64,000 nucleotides of DNA from the NCBI RefSeq assembly GCF_900476375.1, contig NZ_UPPP01000060.1, positions 1 through 64,000 of the forward strand, written 5' to 3'. Numbering within the stretch: the stretch's first letter is position 1; each line of letters begins with the position of its first letter. The position numbers and the translations under genes were made by a program. Source of the DNA: Allolucifera butyrica. Its GTDB lineage: Bacteria; Bacillota; Negativicutes; Sporomusales; UPPP01. Below the pieces are notes generated by a model. It saw nothing but the letters and a program-made list of their open reading frames with translations. It made no database searches and was not told where the DNA came from. This document shows, piece by piece, positions 9,286-17,087 of this stretch.

Positions 9286-10215
9286 TTACCCCGCATTTCC
9301 CTCCCTAAATAGTTGCAAAGTCAGACAACGAAGACTTCCCCCGCCTGCCAGAAGGGCGTTAGGGTGAACCTCTATGATTTCAACTCCTTTTGAATGAAGA
9401 ACTTTGCGGGTTTGCGCAGAAAGAGCAATATCGTAGTGTATGAGCAAATTGGGCTCCAGCGGTACGAAAGAGCATCCCCAGGTTTTTTGTTCCTGATCGG
9501 AAAGATTTATTATTTCTATATTTTTTTTAGACATATGTTTTATAAAATCAATAGCCCTAGTTTCTTTAGAAGTAATACTGTATACGTCTAAGAAGGCGGG
9601 AAGAAAGGCTAATGCCATAGAATCACTGACCTGCCCGTATACCATGTCCGCATGCATGAACCGTCGGGCTTTAGGACATTCAACGTAAATGACTTCCGTG
9701 AACAAAGACACTGCAACCGGCAGAAATTTTTCGATTGATGCACGGCGATGGCGCTCGGTACAGGCAATTAGCAGGATATTCCCCGGTAAAATAAGGCATC
9801 CTTCAAAATGGTCGATTGGGGAAAACTCATACGCGACAGGCACACCAAGATTAGTCAGAGCTTCCCGAACGACAACCTCCTCCCCATGCCGGCCCCCTCC
9901 CATCTGTGATATAATCGCCCCTCTATTTGATATTACGGAACTATCGTGTAGATAAGGCAAACTGGCTAAGGTATTCATGAGAGACCTGTTATTATGTACG
10001 TTATCGCTCAATTCCAAGGTTAAAACTTTTTGCGCCTGCAGCAGTTTACGGTAGTTGTCGTGTTCTTCCAGATAATGATCCGGATTGGGAATGGCATCGA
10101 AAAGATAGTACCCCATCGTAACGGAGTTGATCTCTTGTATCGAATGAGTGGGTCTGTGTAACATTACCGTTTTGAGCCTGCCAAAGTGTTCCGTTCCATA
10201 AGGCAATGTGTTCAT
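9286..10215 (-). CDS. Amidinotransferase/arginine deiminase-fold protein
   Basis: 309 aa of the guanidino-group modifying enzyme superfamily. Catalytic positions can be matched: an Asp in HDSSVISNRGAI, a Glu in HFEGCLIL, His in FMHADMV and the C-terminal nucleophile Cys in GGGSLRC. The canonical EGGD has become EGCL and the usual GGGxxHC has become GGGSLRC, so the second Asp and the His before Cys are missing. It is shorter than arginine deiminase (~400 aa) and closer to dimethylarginine- or agmatine-type hydrolases. The reaction is not known. Single gene, between a MocR gene and the collagen-like gene. Confidence 0.75.
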   Translation of the reverse strand: MNTLPYGTEHFGRLKTVMLHRPTHSIQEINSVTMGYYLFDAIPNPDHYLEEHDNYRKLLQAQKVLTLELSDNVHNNRSLMNTLASLPYLHDSSVISNRGAIISQMGGGRHGEEVVVREALTNLGVPVAYEFSPIDHFEGCLILPGNILLIACTERHRRASIEKFLPVAVSLFTEVIYVECPKARRFMHADMVYGQVSDSMALAFLPAFLDVYSITSKETRAIDFIKHMSKKNIEIINLSDQEQKTWGCSFVPLEPNLLIHYDIALSAQTRKVLHSKGVEIIEVHPNALLAGGGSLRCLTLQLFREGNAG

Positions 10216-10374
10216 GGGTTGTCTCCGCCTTTTCCTATACCTATATTTGAATTATTAATAGTATAGCCTTAAACCCAGTGACAAAATCGCAGGAGCACAT
10301 ACCGTTATTATCACATATAATATTATGTAATTTCTTCCTTAACAGCTAAACCAATTTAATCAGGGGGTGGTTCC

Positions 10375-11205
10375 ATGAGCAACCTTGATGATGATTTAAA
10401 GTCACAAGAAAGCACTTTAGAGGAAGAAGAAGAGCGGCAACATCATCACCATCATCATTGTGACCCTGCCATTATTGTAGGAGTAGGACCGCCTGGGCCT
10501 CCCGGACCTGCTGGACCACAGGGACCTGTCGGACCGCAGGGACCTGCCGGAGCAGTTGGAGCTGCCGGGGCTGCTGGCGCTACCGGCGCTGCCGGCGTTG
10601 CCGGCGTAACCGGCGCTACTGGCGCTACCGGCGCTGTCGGCGTTGCCGGCGTAACCGGCGCTACTGGCGCTACTGGCGCTGCCGGTAACGGTTCAATTAT
10701 CCCATTCGCCTCGGGCGATACCGTTGCACTGACTACCATTGCGGGTGGATTAGCTGGCACTGCCGGGTTTGTTGGTTTTGGATCCTCAGCTCCCTCACTT
10801 ACTGGTCTTGGGTCAATAATAGACCTGACTGGTGCTACAGGAATAATACTTGACTTTGCATTTTCCATGCCCCGCGACGGGACTATCACGTCAATCGCAG
10901 CGTACTTTAGTACTACTGCGGCGTTGAGTCTTGTCGGAACAACAGTAACAATTACCGCGCAACTATACAGTTCAACTACACCGGATAATACTTTTTCGCC
11001 AATTGCCGGCACTGCTGTAACGTTAAGTCCAGCTCTTACGGGTATAGTAAATCTTGGTACTGTAAGCAATGGCGCGCTTACCGGATTGTCAATTCCCGTA
11101 ACATCGCAAACCCGCCTTTTGCTTGTGGTTTTCGCTACAGCGGCAGGGCTCTCATTAGTCAATACTGTTGTGGGTTATATAAGCGCAGGTGTTACGATTA
11201 TTTAA
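10375..11205 (+). CDS. Collagen-like exosporium-type protein
   Basis: 276 aa in three parts. Residues 1-35 are acidic, then a His cluster and CDP. Residues ~38-107 are Gly-X-Y repeats: [14 protein letters not shown] first, then GAT/GAA/GVA triplets with a 45-bp DNA period (10611 and 10656 repeats). The C-terminal ~170 residues are a Gly/Thr/Ala-rich beta domain resembling the BclA-type trimer head. Family members form filaments on the spore surface. The start follows GGGGGTGG. A CATATAATA at 10312-10320 fits a sigma-K/sigma-E -10 pattern, weakly suggesting mother-cell expression. The window's clearest sign of sporulation. Confidence 0.85.
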   Translation: MSNLDDDLKSQESTLEEEEERQHHHHHHCDPAIIVGVGPPGPPGPAGPQGPVGPQGPAGAVGAAGAAGATGAAGVAGVTGATGATGAVGVAGVTGATGATGAAGNGSIIPFASGDTVALTTIAGGLAGTAGFVGFGSSAPSLTGLGSIIDLTGATGIILDFAFSMPRDGTITSIAAYFSTTAALSLVGTTVTITAQLYSSTTPDNTFSPIAGTAVTLSPALTGIVNLGTVSNGALTGLSIPVTSQTRLLLVVFATAAGLSLVNTVVGYISAGVTII

Positions 11206-11612
11206 AGGCAAAAATCTACTTTCCGACATTCTTCTTCCTTCAGCATTCGTTATCCAGCCAGTTTTAAAAGACCAAGCCTGTAAGACATCTGCCGGACATC
11301 TTTGATGCCAGACAGGTGTCGTTTCTTATTCCCTCCCTATTAATCGTACTTCCTATTTTCTGAAGAACTATGACCATTTCCCGTTTATCTCAAAACGTCT
11401 ACAACAAACTTTTATTTCCATAAAAAACAAAACACCTGCCAAATCTTACATATTGGTCAGGAACTTGTTATGTCTTCTCATGTTAAAACGATGGAATATT
11501 TCGATAAATATTTTACACATCGCCTTTAAATGTAAAATAGTGTAAAATGTAACAAATTCAAGAAAAGGTATTTCCCTTAAAAAATTACCTTATAATATGA
11601 GGAGATGATTTT
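11206..11612. other. Non-coding stretch after the collagen-like gene
   Basis: No gene is supported here. It holds an imperfect hairpin at ~11284-11320 (likely the end of the collagen-like transcript), repeat copy C, and an AT-rich leader with GAGGAG at 11599-11604 that serves the YukJ start. Confidence 0.6.
11333..11470 (+). repeat. Intergenic repeat, copy C
   Basis: Third copy of the element seen at 1945 and 7044, in the same orientation. It keeps the block deleted from copy A (TCTGAAGAACTATGACC) and the ATAAAAAACAAAAC core. The end hairpin is diverged but still pairs (CCTGCCAA with TTGGTCAGG, one unpaired base). Confidence 0.78.
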
Positions 11613-12233
11613 ATGCCGATAAAAGAATATGGGGTTCTCAAGTGCCAGCCGCTCAAAGGAATGCATGCAGCTGATACATCTCATTTTGAGGTTCATGTGG
11701 TGGATGATAATTATGACTACCGAATTGCAATCAATGTAAAATCACAACAATCTCCCCCAGAATTACTATACTATATAGATGAGAATTTTAAACATGACAT
11801 TCTATCCAGCTTTTTAAATCTACCTTCAGGATATACAGCTTTAGAAAGCAAGCCAAATAGTTTAGCGCTTGACTATCTACGCGGCAATCTTTTTGATTAT
11901 CACAAAATGAAGACGGCTCATCATATTATTGGACCGGATAATGAATTAGCTGGGCTGATCGAAAAATACATTGACTTAGCCATTCGGACAAGTGACGCCC
12001 TAATCTATGCATTTGGACAAAAGTGGGGCCCAGAACAACGCCGTGACCAATATTTTGGCTTTAAGCCAGGAAATGGAATACATGATATTCATATGAATCA
12101 GGGAAACAAAGGAAAATTTGAAAATGATAACGGTCCTTATCAAGATGGTGGACTTTTCATTCAGTTTCCTAGTAAAAATCAATGGATAGCCCTTTTTTTG
12201 GCCTTTCAAACCCAGTCATTTGATTTAATCTAA
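11613..12233 (+). CDS. DUF2278 (YukJ-like) family protein
   Basis: 206 aa. It begins MPIKEYGVLKCQPLKG and contains the family features IAINVKSQ, LDYLRGNLFD and, near the end, GIHDIHMNQGN followed by QDGGLFIQFP. Proteins of this family are about 200-220 aa, widespread in Bacillota and Actinobacteria, and of unknown function; some occur near phospholipase-like or secreted proteins. The start follows GAGGAG. It stands alone, with a strong bidirectional terminator 97 nt downstream. Confidence 0.85.
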   Translation: MPIKEYGVLKCQPLKGMHAADTSHFEVHVVDDNYDYRIAINVKSQQSPPELLYYIDENFKHDILSSFLNLPSGYTALESKPNSLALDYLRGNLFDYHKMKTAHHIIGPDNELAGLIEKYIDLAIRTSDALIYAFGQKWGPEQRRDQYFGFKPGNGIHDIHMNQGNKGKFENDNGPYQDGGLFIQFPSKNQWIALFLAFQTQSFDLI

Positions 12234-12266
12234 CTTCAGAAACAAAGGGATGCATATGATAAATAA

Positions 12267-12309
12267 GGAACGTCCCTACTCGTCACTAGGAACGTCCCTA
12301 CTCGTCACT
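12267..12309 (+). repeat. Tandem repeat, two copies of a ~22-bp unit
   Basis: Unit GGAACGTCCCTACTCGTCAC(T/TA) occurs at 12267-12288 and 12289-12309 with no mismatch over 21 bp. Each unit contains GGAACGTCCC, itself nearly palindromic. Position between a stop codon and a terminator; role unknown. Confidence 0.8.
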
Positions 12310-12329
12310 CTAAAAAACATTCCAAGAAG

Positions 12330-12382
12330 AAAAAGAAACTCCTGAAAATGGCATATTCGCCCATTTTCAGGAGTTTCTTTTT
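12330..12382. terminator. Bidirectional intrinsic terminator
   Basis: Perfect 22-bp arms at 12330-12351 and 12361-12382 with a 9-nt loop, A-tract on one side and T-tract on the other. It separates the convergent YukJ and HlyD genes. Confidence 0.92.
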
Positions 12383-12480
12383 AGAAAAGCATTCTTTATG
12401 ACGGACGCATGGAGATATTTTTTAAGTAAGAAGATGTTTCATGTTTTCCAACTTGTCCCGTATGGTGCTTTCGGGGGATC

Positions 12481-13623
12481 CTATTGCATTACTGCGACCG
12501 CATCGCCATTTTTTATTTGATTAACATTGCTGGTTATAACCATAGTATTTTGAGGTATATTCGATGTAATTTCCGTAAAATCTCCAATCGTTTCACCAAT
12601 ACTAACCTCTTGCCGGACAGCTATACCATTCACGGCTTCGTATATAAAACTCCGTCCGTTCTTGTCCCGGACTACTGAGATGGTAGGAACTGCGGGAACT
12701 GTTGCCGACTGGCCGGTGTCGATACGAACATTTACAGGCATACCGGGTTGCAACATTTCATTTGGATTCTTTGTAAATTTAATATGAGCCAAAAAAGAAG
12801 CAATTTGAGTTCCTGCAACTTCCGGATAAATACTGGAGACCTGTCCCATTGTAGACTGGTTTGATATTTCCGCTGCAGCCGTAGTCCCCAAATGGACCAG
12901 ATACAGATCATTTTGGTCAAGATGAACGACAATCTCTACCCTTTGACCACTTCCCAGCACCATCAACTGTTGCCCGGCCTGTACCGATTTTCCCGGACCG
13001 ACTGACAGCCCCGTCACGATGCCATTTGCGGGGGCCTTAACCGTGACGGAACCATTAAACGCTGTTTTATTGGCATTGGGAGATATAGTGTTCTGACTCT
13101 TATTCAAGCTTTCTTGCGCTTGTTGTAAGCGGGTTTTAGCATTTTCTAATTCCCGTCGTGAAATAGCCCCCAACTTATACAATTGTTGATAACGGTCAAA
13201 CTCTTTTAAAGCATCGTTATAATGATTCTGCAATTGTTGAACAACACCCGTTTTTTGATCTGCCGCCGCAGCTGGAGTTTCATTGTCCCCAGACGATACA
13301 GAAGCCCCCTGAAGCTTGAGCAGCGGCTGTCCCGCTTTGACTGCTTCCCCTTCTGTTGCGTAGACTTCACTGACAAGGCCGGAAAATTCGCTATGTATCG
13401 GCAGGGTGGCCGAAGCTTCTACCGAACCGGTCCGTTCAATCCGTATTGGCTTATTCAAGGTACCTACCGGTACGGCAGTGACGTTAACGGGAGCTCGTGA
13501 AACGTCCTGGGGCCAATAGGTAAAAGGAAACAGATTATAGCAGGCGGCCAACCCCAGCACAATAATGAGTAGGCGTGCAGTTAGCGTCGTATTCGGGCGA
13601 TATGGCTGAACCGTTTTCTCCAT
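12481..13623 (-). CDS. HlyD/MFP-type efflux adaptor (periplasmic adaptor)
   Basis: About 380 aa. A signal anchor at residues ~15-35 (LLIIVLGLAACYNLF) is followed by a lipoyl/barrel-sandwich half (SGLVSEVYATEGEAVKAGQPLLKL), a coiled-coil hairpin (YQQLYKLGAISRRELENAK), the second half (APANGIVTGLSVGPGKSV), and beta-barrel and membrane-proximal domains. Such adaptors link an RND or ABC pump to an outer-membrane channel. No pump or TolC gene is adjacent. I chose ATG 13623 because GGAG lies 9 nt upstream; 13644 is an alternative. Confidence 0.88.
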   Translation of the reverse strand: MEKTVQPYRPNTTLTARLLIIVLGLAACYNLFPFTYWPQDVSRAPVNVTAVPVGTLNKPIRIERTGSVEASATLPIHSEFSGLVSEVYATEGEAVKAGQPLLKLQGASVSSGDNETPAAAADQKTGVVQQLQNHYNDALKEFDRYQQLYKLGAISRRELENAKTRLQQAQESLNKSQNTISPNANKTAFNGSVTVKAPANGIVTGLSVGPGKSVQAGQQLMVLGSGQRVEIVVHLDQNDLYLVHLGTTAAAEISNQSTMGQVSSIYPEVAGTQIASFLAHIKFTKNPNEMLQPGMPVNVRIDTGQSATVPAVPTISVVRDKNGRSFIYEAVNGIAVRQEVSIGETIGDFTEITSNIPQNTMVITSNVNQIKNGDAVAVMQ

Positions 13624-13770
13624 ACATGTCATCTCCGGCATCAAGACTAACAGTTACTATATTCCCACTTTTCACTTTTTACGTCAAGTGTTGACAATAG
13701 ATAGAATTAGTTGGAAAATGAGAAGGTAAAAAACGCTGCAAAGCTGCAAATTTTGAGGAGAGGTGGCTAA

Positions 13771-14391
13771 ATGCATATTTTATACGAAGCGCGTAATAAC
13801 CAAAAAATAGAGAACAGCCGCCGGCGGCAAAAGACAATTATTTTTACGCGTTGGATTATCGGGCCGGTGTGTATGCTTATCCTATTGGGGATAGGAATTT
13901 TGCCAAACTGCCTCCGGGCTCAAAGTGCGAACGCGGTTACTGCAGTTGAGGTAAAACATAACCAGCCTTTGGAAAATAAACAAGTTGAAGGTCTTGCCAA
14001 TACTCCTTCCATTTGGCCGGTTAGCGGAGCACTTACTTCCGGCTTTGGCTGGCGTAATTCGCCTTGGGAAGACGGCAGTGAATTCCATCCGGGGATCGAT
14101 ATCGCTGTCAATATGGGCACGCCCGTTGTTGCGACCGCTGATGGGAAGGTTATAAAGAGCGGATGGTCCGGCGGCTATGGCAATATCGTCGAAATTGATC
14201 ATGGTAACGGTATTGAGACGATTTACGGGCACAATTCGCAAATAGCCGTAAGCGTTGGTCAAAATGTGAAAAAAGGTCAAATTATTTCTTACTCCGGCAG
14301 CACCGGGAATAGTACCGGCCCGCATGTCCATTACGAAGTCAGAATAAATGGCACCGCTGTGGATCCTTTTAAATTTTTGATTTTATACTAA
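13771..14391 (+). CDS. M23-family peptidoglycan endopeptidase (LytM domain)
   Basis: 206 aa. An N-terminal membrane anchor or signal (residues ~29-50, IIGPVCMLILLGIGILPNC) precedes a LytM domain at ~75-200. Zinc ligands are visible as HPGIDIA (HxxxD) and HVHYE (HxH), so the enzyme is probably active rather than a degenerate activator. Members cleave peptide cross-links in murein; in spore formers similar proteins act in engulfment or cell separation. The start follows GGAGAGG. Divergent from the HlyD adaptor, with a terminator directly after the stop. Confidence 0.9.
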   Translation: MHILYEARNNQKIENSRRRQKTIIFTRWIIGPVCMLILLGIGILPNCLRAQSANAVTAVEVKHNQPLENKQVEGLANTPSIWPVSGALTSGFGWRNSPWEDGSEFHPGIDIAVNMGTPVVATADGKVIKSGWSGGYGNIVEIDHGNGIETIYGHNSQIAVSVGQNVKKGQIISYSGSTGNSTGPHVHYEVRINGTAVDPFKFLILY

Positions 14392-14398
14392 GTTAACG

Positions 14399-14424
14399 CA
14401 GCCCAGCCAATCGGGCTGTTTATT
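14399..14424 (+). terminator. Terminator after the M23 gene
   Basis: CAGCCC (14399-14404) and GGGCTG (14413-14418) with an 8-nt loop, followed by TTTATTAT. Starts 7 nt after the stop codon. Confidence 0.75.
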
Positions 14425-14546
14425 ATAAAAATAACCCCCAATAGGTAGGTCTTCCCCCTGCTTTAATGTAATATAAAGGATTGTTATTATTTGCTAAAGA
14501 ATATAATTTTAATAATATATTTCATTAGAGTAAAGGAGTACTTGCT

Positions 14547-15176
14547 ATGTTTGGTATCAACCACTATGAAATGTTTCTTATCGCTGGCATCATTCTTAAT
14601 ATTACTCCTGGATCAGATACCATTTACATTTTAAGCCGAAGCATTTCACAAGGCCGCAGGGCCGGTATTTATTCTGTTTTAGGCATTAGTTCCGGCGGCG
14701 CTGTCCATACCTTGCTTGCTGCACTCGGACTCTCTGTCGTTTTATCTCAATCCGCCCTGGCCTTTGGGATTGTCAAAACAGCCGGTGCTCTATACCTTGG
14801 CTATTTAGGCATCACAACGCTGTTCTCAAAAAATAATATTTTAGTTTCACAAAATGTGAAGGTAATGTCTAATAAAGATACCTACTTACAAGGATTAATA
14901 ACAAATGTACTGAATCCTAAGGTGGCTCTTTTCTTTGTTTCCTTTTTGCCGCAGTTTATCGCCTCCCAAAACAGCTATGGAATTATACCCTTTATACTCT
15001 TAGGAATAACCTTCTTAACCACGGGTACTCTTTGGTGTCTTTTCCTAGTACTTTTTTCATCAAAAGTAACAGCATTTCTTCATCAGAGCGCCAAGGCAGC
15101 TAGTATGATGAACAAAATCTGCGGAAGCATTTATTTACTTTTGGGCGCAAAGCTTCTGACCGCTGAAAAAAGCTAA
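14547..15176 (+). CDS. LysE/RhtB-family amino-acid exporter
   Basis: 209 aa, normal length. Six hydrophobic segments and the family signature near the N-terminus (LNITPGSDTIYILSRSISQG) and then SSGGAVHTLLAALGLS; the N-x-x-x-P-K segment is NVLNPKVALFFVSFLPQF. Members export amino acids or their analogues across the inner membrane. The start follows AAAGGAG. No regulator is adjacent; the substrate is unknown. Confidence 0.92.
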   Translation: MFGINHYEMFLIAGIILNITPGSDTIYILSRSISQGRRAGIYSVLGISSGGAVHTLLAALGLSVVLSQSALAFGIVKTAGALYLGYLGITTLFSKNNILVSQNVKVMSNKDTYLQGLITNVLNPKVALFFVSFLPQFIASQNSYGIIPFILLGITFLTTGTLWCLFLVLFSSKVTAFLHQSAKAASMMNKICGSIYLLLGAKLLTAEKS

Positions 15177-15348
15177 GATCTTATTTCTTGTCAACTGAAA
15201 TAAGAAATCGCCTCCCTAATTCAATATTCAGCGATATGACTGTTTCTCGGGCACCGCCACCGTTAGCCTTGAATGCTTTTTTGAGAGACATGAAATGGAA
15301 TATAACAATTAAATTAAAACTGACAAGAGAGTAAGGAGTGAATTTATT

Positions 15349-15714
15349 ATGAAATTTTGCTGGTGCACAATTACGGTTCAGGATATGGAGGATTCATTAA
15401 AATTTTATCAAGAAATTGTAGGGCTTTCGATTAGTAGAAGATTTGCTGCGGGGCCTGGAGTAGAGATTTCTTTTTTAGGTGACGGAGAAACAAAAGTTGA
15501 ACTTATTTGCAGCTCAAACCATAAAGTAAATAATAATAATATTGAGGGTATTTCTTTAGGATTCGAAGTTGAATCCGTTGATGAAAAAATTAAATTTATA
15601 AAAGAAAAAGGACTAGAAGTAGATAGTGGTCCTTATCAACCTAATCCCCATATTAAATTTTTCTATGTTAAAGACCCCAATGGTGTCAGTATACAATTCG
15701 TGGAAAATATGTAG
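15349..15714 (+). CDS. VOC-superfamily (glyoxalase-like) protein
   Basis: 121 aa, one glyoxalase/bleomycin-resistance fold made of two beta-alpha-beta-beta-beta modules. It begins CWCTITVQDMEDSLKFYQEIVGL and ends FYVKDPNGVSIQFVENM, the standard first and last strands. Possible metal ligands are the last-strand Glu (QFVE) and an acidic residue in the second strand. Single-domain VOC proteins include isomerases, lyases and antibiotic-binding proteins; I cannot choose among them. Start follows AAGGAG. Monocistronic. Confidence 0.85.
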   Translation: MKFCWCTITVQDMEDSLKFYQEIVGLSISRRFAAGPGVEISFLGDGETKVELICSSNHKVNNNNIEGISLGFEVESVDEKIKFIKEKGLEVDSGPYQPNPHIKFFYVKDPNGVSIQFVENM

Positions 15715-15753
15715 CTTTAGATTAGTCTCCCCTACTTTAGACCAGCCTGGCCC

Positions 15754-15782
15754 TTGACGGTTGTCCCAATTCGTAGTATATT
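15754..15782 (+). promoter_or_regulatory. Sigma-A promoter of the ilvE T-box leader
   Basis: TTGACG at 15754-15759, 17-nt spacer, TATATT at 15777-15782; transcription should begin near 15789, just ahead of the T-box leader. Confidence 0.8.
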
Positions 15783-15788
15783 TAAGAG

Positions 15789-16031
15789 CAAACGTTCATT
15801 CACGCAAAACACAACATAGCAAAAGATGATGATGGGGACGAGTAATCACAACATGGTTTACAGAGAGCAAGGCCGGCTGGAAACTTGCAACCCGCTGTCG
15901 TGCCGAACGTCACCCCTGAGTTGCCCGCTGAAATCAAGTAAGCCGGGCCGGCCTAGCCGTTATACGAATAAAGAACAAAATGGATGGTACCGCGACAGAT
16001 TCGCTCCATAAGCGAGTCTGTTTTTATTTTA
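15789..16031 (+). promoter_or_regulatory. T-box riboswitch leader of ilvE (probable valine specifier)
   Basis: T-box leaders sense uncharged tRNA and then block a terminator. The T-box sequence TGGATGGTACCGCG is at 15981-15994, directly followed by the terminator stem ACAGATTCGCT (15995-16005) / AGCGAGTCTGT (16011-16021) and a T-run. Stem I begins ~15830 with GGGGACGAGTA and closes with GAACGTCACCCC (15926-15937); the AGTA/GAA pair forms the S-turn. The codon after GAAC and before A is GTC, so I infer tRNA-Val. That fits the branched-chain aminotransferase downstream. Confidence 0.92.
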
Positions 16032-16062
16032 ATTTTAAATCATAGGGGGAGAATGGTTAGCA

Positions 16063-16977
16063 ATGGAAACTATGTACATTTTTTATGACGGAAAAATTGT
16101 GCCGGAGAATGAGGTGCATATCAGCGTGCGCTGCAAGGGGTTTAATTACGGGCTGGGCTGCTTTGAAGGTATACGGGCCTATTGGGATGAACCCGGCAAA
16201 CAGCTTTATGGCTTCCGTATGCAGGAACATTATGAGCGTCTTTTGCAATCCTGCAAAACCCTATATATTCCCATTCCTTATACCGCGGACGAATTATGCC
16301 GCGCTACCGCCGAACTGCTCAGGAAAAACCAATGCCGCAGCACGACTTATATCCGCCCGCTTGCCTTCAAAGGGTCCAATCAAATTGCTCCAACCCTTTT
16401 GGATGATGACAACCGGCTGGTGATCTATTGCCAGCCCATGGGAAATTTCGCCGGCAAGGATGAGCTCCGCGTTGCGGTCACTTCCTGGGAGCGTTTGAGC
16501 GATAATATGCTGCCGCCGCGTACCAAACCAACGGCCGCTTATCTGAACTCCGGTCTGGCTTCCCTGGAAGTAGTGCGCCGCGGCTATGATGAAGCCTTAT
16601 TCTTAACCCGCAGCGGCCACGTCTGTGAGGGACCGGGGGAGAACGTCTTCATGGTCCGGAAAGGCAAACTGGTCACGCCGCCGCCCTCGGATAATATTCT
16701 GGAAGGCATTACCCGGGATACGGTTATGACCCTGGCCCGGGAAGAATTAGGAATGGAAGTTGTGGAACGCAGCATTACCCGGACCGAATTATACGCCGCC
16801 GAGGAAGTATTCTTCAGCGGTACGGCCATGGAAGTAGTTGCGGTTGTGGAAGTGGATGACCGGACAATCGGCAGCGGACATCAAGGTCCCGTGTGCCGTC
16901 AGCTTAAAGAACTCTTCTTCCAGGTAGCAACGGCCAAGCTAAAAAAATACGCCGGTTTTTGCTATCCTGTATATTAG
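16063..16977 (+). CDS. ilvE: Branched-chain amino acid aminotransferase
   Basis: 304 aa, fold-type IV PLP enzyme that interconverts Val, Leu and Ile with their 2-oxo acids, using glutamate as amino donor. It begins with METMYIFYDGKIVPENEVHI; the family signature is GYDEALFLTRSGHVCEGPGENVFMV, with the EGxxxNxF core contacting PLP, and the catalytic Lys is in the RTKPTAAYLN segment. The C-terminal SGTAMEVVAV loop is typical. A T-box leader directly upstream gives induction when charged tRNA runs low. The start follows GGGGGAG. Two hairpins follow the stop. Confidence 0.95.
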   Translation: METMYIFYDGKIVPENEVHISVRCKGFNYGLGCFEGIRAYWDEPGKQLYGFRMQEHYERLLQSCKTLYIPIPYTADELCRATAELLRKNQCRSTTYIRPLAFKGSNQIAPTLLDDDNRLVIYCQPMGNFAGKDELRVAVTSWERLSDNMLPPRTKPTAAYLNSGLASLEVVRRGYDEALFLTRSGHVCEGPGENVFMVRKGKLVTPPPSDNILEGITRDTVMTLAREELGMEVVERSITRTELYAAEEVFFSGTAMEVVAVVEVDDRTIGSGHQGPVCRQLKELFFQVATAKLKKYAGFCYPVY

Positions 16978-17001
16978 GAAAGAGCGCTGACGCGGTCTTT
17001 T
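16978..17001 (+). terminator. Stem-loop directly after the ilvE stop (degenerate copy of a recurring hairpin)
   Basis: GAAAGAGCGC and GCGGTCTTTT pair with one mismatch. The same hairpin sequence (GAAAGACC..GGTCTTTC) recurs after yeiH at 36399 and in the UPF0126 leader at 53118. Confidence 0.5.
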
Positions 17002-17036
17002 GGTAATTGGAAAACCATCCTTTCCGGTCCCAAAAT

Positions 17037-17087
17037 AAAAACCGGCTCCTGGATTTATGAAACAAATCCGGGAGCCGGTTTGGTTTT
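17037..17087. terminator. Bidirectional terminator between ilvE and tag
   Basis: Arms at 17038-17055 and 17064-17081 pair over 18 bp with one wobble (AAACCGGCTCC / GGAGCCGGTTT core), flanked by A-rich and T-rich tracts. The genes are convergent. Confidence 0.88.

Noticed and set aside
10560..10690. CRISPR-like regular repeats
   Set aside because: The periodicity is codon-phased Gly-X-Y coding within the collagen-like gene, with no spacers.
10455..11162. 235-aa minus-strand ORF antisense to the collagen-like gene
   Set aside because: It exists only because the Gly-X-Y codon repeats leave the opposite strand open; no ribosome binding site and a low-complexity product.
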